NCBI RefSeq assembly: GCF_937958655.1
Contig: NZ_CALGNH010000003.1
Location: 1-64,000 of the forward strand
Direction of reading: 5' to 3'
Origin: an uncultured Winogradskyella sp.
GTDB taxonomy: Bacteria; Bacteroidota; Bacteroidia; Flavobacteriales; Flavobacteriaceae
Length of the DNA stretch: 64,000 nucleotides
The position numbers and the translations under genes were made by a program. Positions 24,779 to 34,353 of the stretch are shown here, piece by piece (position 1 is the stretch's first letter; the number at the start of each line of letters is the position of its first letter). Under the pieces are notes generated by a model. It saw nothing but the letters and a program-made list of their open reading frames with translations. It searched no databases and was not told the DNA's origin.

Positions 24779-27577
24779 ATGGTAAAAAGGTTATTACGTT
24801 TAATAGTACTATTCGTAAGTGTATTTGCTTTTACACAAGAGATACCACCAATAGGTATTTTTACTCCACAAGATTATAAAGCTGAGGATCAAAATTGGTC
24901 TATAACACAATTTAAAAATAACTTTATTTACGCAGCTAATAATGCAGGATTATTAGAGTATAATGGTTCGTCTTGGAGATTATTTAGCTCGGCTAATAAC
25001 GATATTTTAAGGTCGGTAACAGCCGTTGGTGATAGAATTTATTCTGGTGGCTATATGGATTTTGGTTATTGGATAAAAGACGATTACGGTGATTTTCAAT
25101 ACACCTCACTTTCTTCCGACAGAAATATTTCTGTTAAAGAAGATGAGGAATTTTGGCAGATCATAGATCTAGAGGGTTATATGTTATTTCAATCTTTAGA
25201 GCGTATCTATATTTATAACGTTACAGAAGATAGTTTTAAAATTATTGAATCCAAGGTAAGGATCAATAAAATGTTCAAAATAGAGGATACTATCTATTTT
25301 CAGAAAGATGGAGTAGGCTTATTTAAGATAGAAAATGGTAAAGAAATTTTAGTTTTTGAAGCAGGCTTTTTAAATAACCAAGAACTCATAAACATTTATA
25401 ATACCACTGAAGGGCTGCTGCTTCATACAAAATTTGAAGGTTTTTTTCTTTTAAAAGGTGGTAATGACGTTAGCCCGTGGAATATAGGAACCAATGCCTA
25501 TTTAAGGAGTATAAGCGCTTACAGTAGTATTAAATTACGAAATGGTAATTATATAATAGGAACAGTTTCAAATGGTATTATTGAAATTAATAGTCAAGGT
25601 AAAGTTTTGCTTAATATTAACCAAACTGATGGTTTAAGTAATAATACAGTACTTTCAATAAAAGAAGATATTGGCGGAAATGTTTGGTTAGCATTAGATA
25701 ACGGTATTAATGTTTTAAACCTTAACTCTGCCTTTAAGGCTTATAAAGATACTTTAGGTGTGTTAGGTACAGTCTATAGCTCTGCAATATTGGGACAAAA
25801 TTTGTATTTAGGCACAAATCAAGGATTATTCTATAGGGAGCAAAATGCAAATGATGATTTTAAATTTATAAAAGGTACAAAAGGCCAAGTGTGGACCCTA
25901 AAAGTTATAGGAGATCAGCTTTTATGTGGGCACGATCAAGGTACATTTTTGATAAGTAATGATAAAGCCACTAAAATAGCTGAAGAAATAGGAACATGGG
26001 TTATAAAGCGTGTAAATGGAGCGCCAAATCTTTTGATACAAGGCAATTATAAAGGCTTAAATATTCTTGAATTTGATAATAAAAAATGGAAATTTAGAAA
26101 TAAAATCCAAGGCTTCGATATATCCTCTAGATTCATTGAGTTTATTTCTCCCTATGAAGTACTTGTAAACCATGAATATAAAGGTATTTATAAAATAACT
26201 ATTGATAACAAGTATAGAAAGGTTACCGATTATAAGAAAGTACTACAAAAAAAAGGAGTAAAATCTGGTATCGTTACTTATAACAATAAATTGCTTTATA
26301 ATTCTGATGAAGGTATCTCTGAATACGATAAGCATTCGGAACGATTCGTTAAAGACAGTGTATTAAGTCAGTTATTTTGTTGTGATAAATTTGTCTCGGG
26401 TAAGCTTATAAATGACAAAAATAATAGACTTTGGGGTTTTGTAAAAAACGAAATCATTTATATAGAACCTGGTGTTTTATCTGATAAGCCAGTCATTAAT
26501 TCGGTTGCTGTGCCATTGGGCTTGCGTAAAACAAAACCTGGATATGAAAATGTATTAGCCATTAATAGTACTAACTATTTAATAGGAACAACAGATGGCT
26601 ATTTCATATTAGATTTGGCTAAGACTAAACATAAGCCAAATAAACTATTTCTCAACGCTATAGCATATAACTCCAGGCATAATGAAACTACACCAGTCAA
26701 TTTAACGCAGACTATTAAATTATCAAATGCCGATAATAGCATTAATTTTAAGTATAGTGTCCCAAAGTACGATGAGTTTTCTAATATTAAATACCAATAC
26801 CGATTAAAAGGCATATATGATAACTGGAGCGATTGGTCTAATAAATCCGAAGTTACCTTTGAAAATTTACCCCATGGAACGTATAAGTTTGAAGCCAGAG
26901 CATCTATAAGTGGGTTACTATCAGAGAATGTTTTATCCTATGAATTTCTAATAGAGAAGCCATGGTATTTAAAGCCATTAGCAATCGCATCTTATATCCT
27001 GCTAGCTTTAGCGCTTGGTTATGCGGTTCATTATTTTAATTTAAGACATTATAAGAAGCAAAAACAAAAATTATTAGAGCATAATGAAAGAGAATTAAAG
27101 CTTGAGCAACTCGAAAATAAACGACGATTAATTCAGTTTAAAAATAAAAATCTTCAATTAGATATTGACAATAAAAACAGAGAGTTAGGTACGGCAACCA
27201 TGAATTTGGTTAAAAGAAATGAGCTTTTAAATAACATTAAAGAATCCTTAGTTAAGAGTAAATCCTTAGATGACATTAAGCATGTTGTAAGAGTAATAAA
27301 TTCTAATCTTAACAATACAAGTGATTGGAAATTATTTGAAGAAGCCTTCAATAATGTAGACAAAGATTTTATGAAAAGAATTAAAAAATTGCACCCAGCA
27401 ATTACACCTAACGATCTTAGGTTGTGTGCTTACTTAAGGCTTAATCTATCCTCTAAAGAGATTGCACCATTATTAAATATATCTCATAAAAGTGTTGAAG
27501 TAAAACGTTATAGATTACGAAAAAAAATGGATTTAGACCATGATCAAAGCCTTACAAACTATATTTTAGAAATATAA
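24779..27577 (+). CDS. Transmembrane propeller/Y_Y_Y regulator with LuxR-type HTH
   Basis: About 932 residues in order: signal peptide, a periplasmic beta-propeller of two-component-regulator type repeats (e.g. LSNNTVLSIKEDIGGNVWLALDNGINVL), a Y_Y_Y domain (residues 670-725, YQYRLKGIYDNWSDWS), one membrane helix (ASYILLALALGYAVHYF), a long Lys/Glu-rich coiled coil, and a C-terminal LuxR-type helix-turn-helix (LSSKEIAPLLNISHKSVEVKRYRLRKK). This is the sensor layout of hybrid two-component systems of polysaccharide loci, but histidine kinase and receiver domains are absent, so signalling must pass directly to a membrane-tethered DNA-binding domain. Its position 267 bp upstream of the glucan genes suggests it controls them. 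A GTG at 24767 is an alternative start; the ATG at 24779 gives a better signal peptide. Confidence 0.85.
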   Translation: MVKRLLRLIVLFVSVFAFTQEIPPIGIFTPQDYKAEDQNWSITQFKNNFIYAANNAGLLEYNGSSWRLFSSANNDILRSVTAVGDRIYSGGYMDFGYWIKDDYGDFQYTSLSSDRNISVKEDEEFWQIIDLEGYMLFQSLERIYIYNVTEDSFKIIESKVRINKMFKIEDTIYFQKDGVGLFKIENGKEILVFEAGFLNNQELINIYNTTEGLLLHTKFEGFFLLKGGNDVSPWNIGTNAYLRSISAYSSIKLRNGNYIIGTVSNGIIEINSQGKVLLNINQTDGLSNNTVLSIKEDIGGNVWLALDNGINVLNLNSAFKAYKDTLGVLGTVYSSAILGQNLYLGTNQGLFYREQNANDDFKFIKGTKGQVWTLKVIGDQLLCGHDQGTFLISNDKATKIAEEIGTWVIKRVNGAPNLLIQGNYKGLNILEFDNKKWKFRNKIQGFDISSRFIEFISPYEVLVNHEYKGIYKITIDNKYRKVTDYKKVLQKKGVKSGIVTYNNKLLYNSDEGISEYDKHSERFVKDSVLSQLFCCDKFVSGKLINDKNNRLWGFVKNEIIYIEPGVLSDKPVINSVAVPLGLRKTKPGYENVLAINSTNYLIGTTDGYFILDLAKTKHKPNKLFLNAIAYNSRHNETTPVNLTQTIKLSNADNSINFKYSVPKYDEFSNIKYQYRLKGIYDNWSDWSNKSEVTFENLPHGTYKFEARASISGLLSENVLSYEFLIEKPWYLKPLAIASYILLALALGYAVHYFNLRHYKKQKQKLLEHNERELKLEQLENKRRLIQFKNKNLQLDIDNKNRELGTATMNLVKRNELLNNIKESLVKSKSLDDIKHVVRVINSNLNNTSDWKLFEEAFNNVDKDFMKRIKKLHPAITPNDLRLCAYLRLNLSSKEIAPLLNISHKSVEVKRYRLRKKMDLDHDQSLTNYILEI

Positions 27578-27579
27578 GA

Positions 27580-27620
27580 CCTATACAATTTTATATATAC
27601 ACTATACATTACCTATACAA
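27580..27620. promoter_or_regulatory. Two inverted copies of the TTGTATAGG motif
   Basis: CCTATACAA occurs at 27580-27588 and again at 27612-27620, a start-to-start spacing of 32 bp (about three helical turns). Its reverse complement TTGTATAGG recurs at 27747-27755 and 45544-45552. Candidate operator half-sites for a regulator of the glucan locus; inference from recurrence only. Confidence 0.45.
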
Positions 27621-27746
27621 ATCTATAGTAAAGCCCCCTTAATTGATTGTTTTTAAATTTTAGACGTTAAGTCAAAGTCGCAATTCTACATGCATTTCAC
27701 TTAATTATTCGTAATTTTTAACCACTCTTAATGCAATGTATATTTT

Positions 27747-27755
27747 TTGTATAGG
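27747..27755 (+). promoter_or_regulatory. TTGTATAGG motif upstream of the first glucan gene
   Basis: TTGTATAGG preceded by a T run, 90 bp before the preferred start of the GH-barrel fusion gene. The same T-rich context and motif occur 70 bp before the T9SS glycan-binding gene at 45622. Confidence 0.45.
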
Positions 27756-27844
27756 GTTTGTTTAATAAATTAACAAAATTTAAGATTATGTTTAAGTTTA
27801 TTAAATGTGTAACTAATCAAAAAGAAAAACTTAAAATAAAGACT

Positions 27845-30800
27845 ATGAAAAAATACTTTCTTAAGTTACTAATGTTATGTCTTTCTATTCAAGTTTTTGG
27901 ACAAGCGGACAATGTATCCGTCCAAAAAAGCATCGAGGGAATGAAGTTGATTGTAAATGGCGAAGATTTTATAATTAATGGTATGAATTGGGACTACATT
28001 CCTATTGGTACTAATACGCTCACAGCAAATTTCTGGAAAAAATCTGATGATGTTATTAAAGTGGGTTTAGATTCAGAAATGTCCCTACTTAGAAATATGG
28101 GTGTTAATGTTATTAGACAATATACTGGTGTACCGGCAAGATGGATTAAATACATTTATGAGAATTACGGAATTTATACCATGATAAATCATTCATTTGG
28201 TAGGTATGGATTAACCTTAAACGGAGTTTGGACACCCATAACTATCTACGATGATAAGGTGACTCAAGAATTTTTAATGAATGAAGTAACTACCCTTGTA
28301 AATGAGTATAAAGATACTCCAGGGCTGTTAATGTATTTATTGGGTAATGAAAATAACTATGGTTTATTCTGGCAAGGTGCAGACACAGAAGATTTTCCAG
28401 ATGACGAAGAGCAAAAAGCATTTATTGGAGAAAAACGAGGGAGACCAATGTACAGATTAATGAATGAAGCCGCCAAAGTTATGAAAGAACTTGATGCCTC
28501 ACATCCTGTAGCTATATGTAATGGAGATGCCTTATTTATAGATATTGTTGCCGAAGAATGTACAGACGTCGATATTTATGGTACTAACACCTACAGAGGT
28601 GCATCCTTTACAGATATGTTTAATGTTGTTAAAGAAAAGCTAGATATGCCATTAATGTTTACCGAGTTTGGCGCAGATGCTTTTAATACCAAGGAAAATC
28701 GTGAAGATCAGAAAGCACAAGCATACTATATGGTCAATAACTGGAAAGAAATTTACCAACATGCATCTGGCTTAGGTAAAACAGGAATTTCTATAGGAGG
28801 TTTTACATTTCAATTTAGTGACGGCTGGTGGAAATATGATTTTGATAATCGCGCAAATGCAGAAGTACATGATAATAATGCATCTTGGTCAAATGGTGGG
28901 TATCCAAACGATTTAGAGCCAGGCAGAAATAATATGAACGAAGAGTGGTTTGGGATCTGTGCAAAAGGTCCAACTAATCAAAGAGGTTTATACGATTTGT
29001 ATCCAAGAGCAGCCTATTATGCTTTAAAAGAAGCACATCAACTCAACCCTTATGACGAAGGTGTAACAGCAGCGACTGTTGCAAGTTACTTTAAGAGTAT
29101 TGAACTTATGGACGCTGTTTTAAGAGCAAGAGGAGATAAAGCAGCACTAGGTGGTAATGATTCCGAAAAAATTAGGTTAAGTCAGTTGACCGCTAAGTTT
29201 ACAACATTTAATACTGGTGGAAGTTTAATTACAACACCAGACAATCCAGACCCAGAATCAAATGCTGTTCCTAATCAATTAGGATTTGATCATATGCAAT
29301 CTTATTTTATAGGTGTTGAGGGAAATCCTGCACCTAACGTAAGAGCAGAAGTAAACCTTAATGTAGTGGGTAATGTAGCAAGAAATCCAATAGATGAAAT
29401 CTTTTATGAAAGTATAACAAGACCCTTAACTCTAGAAACTCAGAATGGGCAAACCGTGCCGAGAGATGTGAATAGAGTTAATGTTTACCAAGCAGAATTT
29501 GAGTGGAATGCTAAAGATTTTGATTTAAGAGGTTTTTATAGAACAGGACATTATCATTGGCAATACGAAGGGGATTTCTTTGGGTTATATCCTGAGGCTA
29601 ATTATGGGCCAAACCTGGATATTTATGGTGGTGAAATTCTTGGATTAGAAATAGACGGTAAAGGTTCTTTTGAAGGTTTAAAAGCCGCTTTTGGACCTCA
29701 ATTATGGTGGGCGGCTAATCCAACAGCCTTATTAAAATACCAGCGCAAAATTGGTAAATTTGATATTACCGGTATTTATCATAGAGATTTAGAAACTGAT
29801 CTTCAGTTTGATGATACGGGACGTCGTGTGTTAGACCCAAATCAAACCCGAAGTGGTATCATACCTGCATTTCCTACCGAACGTGCAACAATAGCTGTAG
29901 AGCGTGAGTTTGGTAAGTTAGGTCTTATTTTTGGGGGTATTTGGGCTGGTAGTCCTTTAAACGGAAGTTCCTTTCAAGATTTTAGAGACGGCAACGTTTT
30001 TGTAGATAAAGTCTCAAGCAAGGATAATTGGGGAGGGAAAGCAAAGATTACTTACCAAGGTGGTAAATTTAATTGGTATGCTCAAGGAGCTATCATGGGT
30101 TTAGTCGCTAATGGTGGAGCCGATGCCACTCAAACATTTACAGGTTGGAAACTAAAAGATAGTGGTAGTGGTAATATGACTAACTTTTTAACTGGTTTTA
30201 CGTATTCGTTCAACAACTTTCAGATTGCACCAAACTTTATGTGGCAGCAACCTATTGTAGATCCAATGCCAAATGGAGTAGATGCGCCAGGACGTTTAAG
30301 AAATGTTATAGATGATCCTTTTGCAGTAAGAGGAGGTAACAGAGAAACTACAGCAGGTGAAATTCTTTTTACCTACGATCCTACGCCAGGAACATGGATG
30401 TATCAGTGGGATAATGACAGATCCGAAGACGCAAAATTTGCTATGAACTTAGGTTTTGTATACCGCCATTTACCAACAACCCAAGATGCGCATATTGGCT
30501 TCTTAGCAAACCGTACATTTTTTGCGTTTCCAAGGTCTGCTCCGGCGCAAGATTTATGGGAAGTACACTCTAGAGTGGTTTCTAAATTAAACTCAGATTT
30601 TGGCATTATAGGTAACTTCTATTATGGTAATGGTCAGGGTAATGGAGATAGTGATAGAACAATTACCAGATTTGGTGGTGATATAAGAGCCATTTACAAA
30701 AAAATGAAATTAGAAACCCATCTTAAGGTTAATGATTGGGGACCGTTTGATTATCATAGAGACTTTAACTTAACATTTCCATTGCAGTTAATGGTAGATG

Positions 30801-31027
30801 TATCAACCTCGTTAGGTAAACCAGACTGGTTTATTTTACCAAGTACAACAGTTGGTATCAGAGGAACATGGCGTTCGTTAAACGCATTTTCTCCAAGGTA
30901 TTCTCCACTTGCTACACCAGCTAATGCAGATAATCCTAACCAACCGCCAATCCTTAGTCCTGTTGGTTTTCCTAATGGTTCAGAATGGGAGATTAGAACG
31001 TACGTCCACATTAATATTGGAAAATAA
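27845..31027 (+). CDS. Glycosidase-like TIM barrel fused to a putative outer-membrane beta-barrel
   Basis: About 1060 residues. The preferred start, ATG 27845, gives a signal peptide (MKKYFLKLLMLCLSIQVFGQ); an ATG at 27758 would add an unlikely 29-residue basic leader. Residues 30-420 resemble the catalytic (beta/alpha)8 domain of GH2-type enzymes, with INGMNWDY early, a likely acid/base Glu 169 in LLGNENN and a likely nucleophile Glu 274 in FTEFGADAF. The GH2 sandwich domains are missing. From about residue 470 the sequence consists of alternating polar/hydrophobic strands separated by Asn/Gly/Asp-rich loops, and the protein ends in a strand (EWEIRTYVHINIG). This fits an outer-membrane beta-barrel. 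It is the first gene of the beta-1,3-glucan locus, 7 bp before a glycan-binding lipoprotein. Exact glycosidase family and substrate are not certain. Confidence 0.7.
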   Translation: MKKYFLKLLMLCLSIQVFGQADNVSVQKSIEGMKLIVNGEDFIINGMNWDYIPIGTNTLTANFWKKSDDVIKVGLDSEMSLLRNMGVNVIRQYTGVPARWIKYIYENYGIYTMINHSFGRYGLTLNGVWTPITIYDDKVTQEFLMNEVTTLVNEYKDTPGLLMYLLGNENNYGLFWQGADTEDFPDDEEQKAFIGEKRGRPMYRLMNEAAKVMKELDASHPVAICNGDALFIDIVAEECTDVDIYGTNTYRGASFTDMFNVVKEKLDMPLMFTEFGADAFNTKENREDQKAQAYYMVNNWKEIYQHASGLGKTGISIGGFTFQFSDGWWKYDFDNRANAEVHDNNASWSNGGYPNDLEPGRNNMNEEWFGICAKGPTNQRGLYDLYPRAAYYALKEAHQLNPYDEGVTAATVASYFKSIELMDAVLRARGDKAALGGNDSEKIRLSQLTAKFTTFNTGGSLITTPDNPDPESNAVPNQLGFDHMQSYFIGVEGNPAPNVRAEVNLNVVGNVARNPIDEIFYESITRPLTLETQNGQTVPRDVNRVNVYQAEFEWNAKDFDLRGFYRTGHYHWQYEGDFFGLYPEANYGPNLDIYGGEILGLEIDGKGSFEGLKAAFGPQLWWAANPTALLKYQRKIGKFDITGIYHRDLETDLQFDDTGRRVLDPNQTRSGIIPAFPTERATIAVEREFGKLGLIFGGIWAGSPLNGSSFQDFRDGNVFVDKVSSKDNWGGKAKITYQGGKFNWYAQGAIMGLVANGGADATQTFTGWKLKDSGSGNMTNFLTGFTYSFNNFQIAPNFMWQQPIVDPMPNGVDAPGRLRNVIDDPFAVRGGNRETTAGEILFTYDPTPGTWMYQWDNDRSEDAKFAMNLGFVYRHLPTTQDAHIGFLANRTFFAFPRSAPAQDLWEVHSRVVSKLNSDFGIIGNFYYGNGQGNGDSDRTITRFGGDIRAIYKKMKLETHLKVNDWGPFDYHRDFNLTFPLQLMVDVSTSLGKPDWFILPSTTVGIRGTWRSLNAFSPRYSPLATPANADNPNQPPILSPVGFPNGSEWEIRTYVHINIGK

Positions 31028-31034
31028 TTGAGTA

Positions 31035-32543
31035 ATGATGAAAAAAATAAAATATAATAATTTGAAAAGGATATGTTTTGCAGCATTAGTATTTATGCTT
31101 GCGTTAGGATGTGAAAGAGATTTAACAGAAGAGGTCCAATTAGCTACATTTCCTTCTATTGGCGAAGTATTTACAGATGCACCAGTAAATCTAACAGATC
31201 AATTTTTTGTCTCATTTGATCCTGCACAAGGAGCAAATACGGAAGGCTTTGGTGTAGATACTAATGTGGCATTCCAAGGCACCACATCTATACGTATAGA
31301 TGTACCTGCTTCAAACGATCCCAATGGTGGCTTTATAGGTGGCATTTTTAGAGATCGTGGAGAAGGTAGAAATTTAACACAGTACGATGCACTGACTTTT
31401 TGGGCAAGAGGTTCTACAACAGGTACTTTAGGCGAAGTTGGTTTTGGAACGGATTTTTTAGGTGGACAATTCCCGGTGAGTCGCTCTAATATACAACTGA
31501 CTACGAATTGGAAAAAATACGTTATACCAATACCAGATGCTTCAAAATTGGTTCAAGAAAAAGGCATGTTCTTGTTTGCTGCTGGTGGATTGGATGTCCT
31601 TGGTGATGGTCCAAATGGAAATGAAATCGGTTGGACATTTTGGTTAGACGAAATTAGATTTGAGACTTTAGGAACCAATTTAGCAGTAAATACAGAGATT
31701 TTAAATGGTCAGGATATTGTTATTCAGGGATTCGCAGGTACTAATTTAGAGATCACAGGTTTATCACAAACTATTAATCTTGGAACAGGTGAAAATGTAG
31801 ATATTAATGTAGCACCAGCATATTTCAATTTTTTAAACTCTAACCCATCTGTAGCAACAGTAACAGAATCAGGTCTGGTTTCTGTAGCTGGGAATTCTGG
31901 CACAACCATTATTACTGGACAAATCAATGGTATTGAAGCAAATGGCTCATTAGAAGTAACGTCAAACGGTCAGTTTCCTGTTGCACCTATACCAACACGA
32001 GATTCAGGAGATGTTATTTCACTTTTTAGTGATGCGTATTCTAACGTGCCAGTTAGACACTATAATGGCTTTTTTGCGCCATTTCAAACAACCATGGGAG
32101 GTGCAGGGTCAGATCCAAATAATGTAGACATACAAGGTACTTTACCAGACGGTTCTTTAGATAACATTATTAATTATACACAACTAAATTTTGTAAGTAT
32201 AGGTACCTACGATACTGTACCACTTGTTGATGTGAGTACGATGACACACCTACATATAAATATTAATGTTAGAGAAGCTATTGATCCAAGCGATTTTATA
32301 AGGTTAGAAATTGAAAGTGGCACATTTACGGGCTCAACTGGCAACGGCAGTTTTATACTTTCATCAGCATTTTTAACAAACCCTGCTAATGTTAATGATG
32401 ATGGATGGGTAACTGTTGAGGTTCCACTTTCAAGTTTTTCAGGTAATATAGATTTTTCAGAATTAGGTCAACTATTCTTTATTTCAGATGCTACCATCTC
32501 AGATATATGGGTAGATAACGTATATTTTTATAATGATAATTAA
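31035..32543 (+). CDS. Surface glycan-binding lipoprotein with two CBM-like domains and an Ig-like domain
   Basis: 502 residues. Lipobox LALGC (Cys 26). Residues 50-210 form a CBM-like jelly roll ending FWLDEIRFE. A bacterial Ig-like (Big2) domain with SNPSVATVTESGLVSVAG lies at about 235-310. Residues 320-500 form a second jelly roll (PTRDSGDVISLFSDAYSNVPV ... DIWVDNVYFY), a type seen attached to flavobacterial laminarinases and repeated in the protein at 45622-47019. No catalytic residues are evident. I infer a laminarin-binding surface protein taking the place of SusE/F-type proteins. It is followed 14 bp later by the GH16 gene. Confidence 0.75.
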   Translation: MMKKIKYNNLKRICFAALVFMLALGCERDLTEEVQLATFPSIGEVFTDAPVNLTDQFFVSFDPAQGANTEGFGVDTNVAFQGTTSIRIDVPASNDPNGGFIGGIFRDRGEGRNLTQYDALTFWARGSTTGTLGEVGFGTDFLGGQFPVSRSNIQLTTNWKKYVIPIPDASKLVQEKGMFLFAAGGLDVLGDGPNGNEIGWTFWLDEIRFETLGTNLAVNTEILNGQDIVIQGFAGTNLEITGLSQTINLGTGENVDINVAPAYFNFLNSNPSVATVTESGLVSVAGNSGTTIITGQINGIEANGSLEVTSNGQFPVAPIPTRDSGDVISLFSDAYSNVPVRHYNGFFAPFQTTMGGAGSDPNNVDIQGTLPDGSLDNIINYTQLNFVSIGTYDTVPLVDVSTMTHLHININVREAIDPSDFIRLEIESGTFTGSTGNGSFILSSAFLTNPANVNDDGWVTVEVPLSSFSGNIDFSELGQLFFISDATISDIWVDNVYFYNDN

Positions 32544-32557
32544 AAGACAGTAAAACG

Positions 32558-33394
32558 ATGATGAGACACATAAAATATATATTAGGTACTATGGCAATAC
32601 TATTATTTGCCTGCGATTTAGACGAAACACAAGAAGTAGCAACATTAACCAATCTAGTATGGGAGGATAATTTTGACACTGACGGAGCGCCAGATCCTAC
32701 AAAATGGGCTTTTGAAATAGGAGATGGAACAGCGCAAGGTATACCAGGATGGGGAAATAACGAGCTACAATACTATACAGATCGTCCAGAAAATGTTAGA
32801 GTGCAGAGCGGAGTGTTGGAAATTACAGCAAGACAAGAAGCTTTTAATGGTTCTAATTATACCTCTGCAAGACTTATAACTAGAGGCTTGTTTCAGAGAA
32901 AATATGGGCGTTTTGAAGCGCGTATAAAACTACCAACAGGTCAAGGTTACTGGCCTGCATTTTGGATGCTTGGTGATGATAATAACGGTACTGAAGTTTG
33001 GCCTAATATAGGCGAAATAGATATTATGGAATATCTTGGGGATGAACCAACAAAAGTATTTGGTACAATACATGGACCAGCCTATTCTGGCGGTGAATCT
33101 ATTTCTAAAGAATACAATCTTTTAAATGACAGGTTTGATACAGGTTTTCACATCTTTGGAATAGAATGGGGACCAAGTTATATCAACTTTTATGTTGATG
33201 ATGTGTTATATCAAACCTTAACACCGCAAGACGTAGAAGAAGAAACTAATGGTGAAGGTCGCTGGATATTTGATGATAGAGCGTTTTATATGATTCTTAA
33301 CGTTGCAGTTGGAGGTAATTTACCAGGACCGCCTAGTCCAGATACTATTTTTCCGCAGAGCATGGTCGTAGATTACGTAAGAGTTTATAATTAA
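32558..33394 (+). CDS. GH16 endo-beta-1,3-glucanase (laminarinase), lipoprotein
   Basis: 278 residues. Lipobox LLFAC is followed by an acidic stretch. The GH16 beta-jelly-roll fold is clear: WEDNFDTDGAPDPTKWAFEIG at the start, NNELQYYTDRPENVRV, RLITRGLFQRKYGRFEARIKLP, and the catalytic signature EIDIME at residues 153-158 (nucleophile Glu 153, acid/base Glu 158). YWPAFWMLG precedes it, and a C-terminal VDYVRVYN strand closes the domain. The family includes laminarinases with exactly these motifs. Anchored in the envelope, it would cut laminarin into oligosaccharides. No extra CBM is fused; neighbours supply glycan-binding domains. Confidence 0.93.
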   Translation: MMRHIKYILGTMAILLFACDLDETQEVATLTNLVWEDNFDTDGAPDPTKWAFEIGDGTAQGIPGWGNNELQYYTDRPENVRVQSGVLEITARQEAFNGSNYTSARLITRGLFQRKYGRFEARIKLPTGQGYWPAFWMLGDDNNGTEVWPNIGEIDIMEYLGDEPTKVFGTIHGPAYSGGESISKEYNLLNDRFDTGFHIFGIEWGPSYINFYVDDVLYQTLTPQDVEEETNGEGRWIFDDRAFYMILNVAVGGNLPGPPSPDTIFPQSMVVDYVRVYN

Positions 33395-33407
33395 TAAAGT
33401 GAGTCAG

Positions 33408-34247
33408 ATGAAAACAATTTATAAAATAACTAAACTTTTAATGGTCTCACTAGTTGTAATGGTTATGTCTTGTGAGGATAATGAAAGTGGTGTAGATATT
33501 ATTGGTTTAGAAGCTAATTTTACCTACACGATCAATGCTAGGACTATTACATTTACCAACATATCTAATGACGCTGTTGATTATAGTTGGGATTTTGGTG
33601 ATGGTGACGTCTCTTCACTTATAAGTCCCATTAAAACCTATGAGGCTAATGGTACATATACGGTTGTTTTAACTGCTTTTGATGCGGTGGGTAACTCAGA
33701 GACAACAGAAGAAACTTTTGTAATAGATATACCAATATGTATAGACGAGACCAGTGAGAATATAGACCCTGCAAATGGACCTATAAATTGGACCTTTCTA
33801 ACCACAGACGGCTCAACAACATTTAGTGCATTTGGTGCTACGGCAGGTTTTATAGTGGGTAATCCGGTAATAGATAATGTAAATCAAAGCTGTAATGTAC
33901 AGCGTTTTGAAAAAACACCAGGCTGTCAAACGTTTGCAGGCTTAGGAGTTGCTTTAGCGTCACCGATAGACTTTTCTACAACAACTAATAAAACATTTAC
34001 AATGAAGGTGTTGGCAGAAAATCAACTAACCGAAGTAACTTTAAGGTTAGAGTTTATGTCATTTCCTAATACAGAACCCTCGCAAGATAGAGTAGCCACA
34101 ATAACACAACTAGGAGAATGGCAAGAATTAACCTTTGACTTTACAGATATACCATCGGGTACGTTTCAAAGTATGATTATCTATTTTGAAAGAGATGCAA
34201 CTTGTGATGGAGATATCTACTATTTTGATGATATCATTCAGCAATAA
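33408..34247 (+). CDS. PKD-domain glycan-binding lipoprotein
   Basis: About 279 residues. Lipobox VMSC. A PKD domain (ISNDAVDYSWDFGDGDVSS ... YTVVLTAFDAVGNSE) occupies residues 35-110. A CBM-like beta-sandwich rich in aromatic and acidic residues extends to the C terminus (DGDIYYFDDI). No catalytic signature is visible. I infer a surface glucan-binding protein of the kind found next to GH16 laminarinases. An in-frame GTG at 33399 precedes the chosen ATG at 33408, which starts directly at a normal lipoprotein signal. Confidence 0.75.
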   Translation: MKTIYKITKLLMVSLVVMVMSCEDNESGVDIIGLEANFTYTINARTITFTNISNDAVDYSWDFGDGDVSSLISPIKTYEANGTYTVVLTAFDAVGNSETTEETFVIDIPICIDETSENIDPANGPINWTFLTTDGSTTFSAFGATAGFIVGNPVIDNVNQSCNVQRFEKTPGCQTFAGLGVALASPIDFSTTTNKTFTMKVLAENQLTEVTLRLEFMSFPNTEPSQDRVATITQLGEWQELTFDFTDIPSGTFQSMIIYFERDATCDGDIYYFDDIIQQ

Positions 34248-34353
34248 GCGCAATTCAGAAAGCATTTAAATTAAACAACAGCACACACAATTATTAATTT
34301 TCAAAATTTTGGTGGTAAGCAGAGCTTATCATTAAAGTTGAATTACTTAGCCA

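Noticed and set aside
27845-31027. SusC-type TonB-dependent receptor
   Set aside because: The protein has no TonB box, no carboxypeptidase-like N-terminal domain and no plug motifs; the N-terminal half is glycosidase-like.
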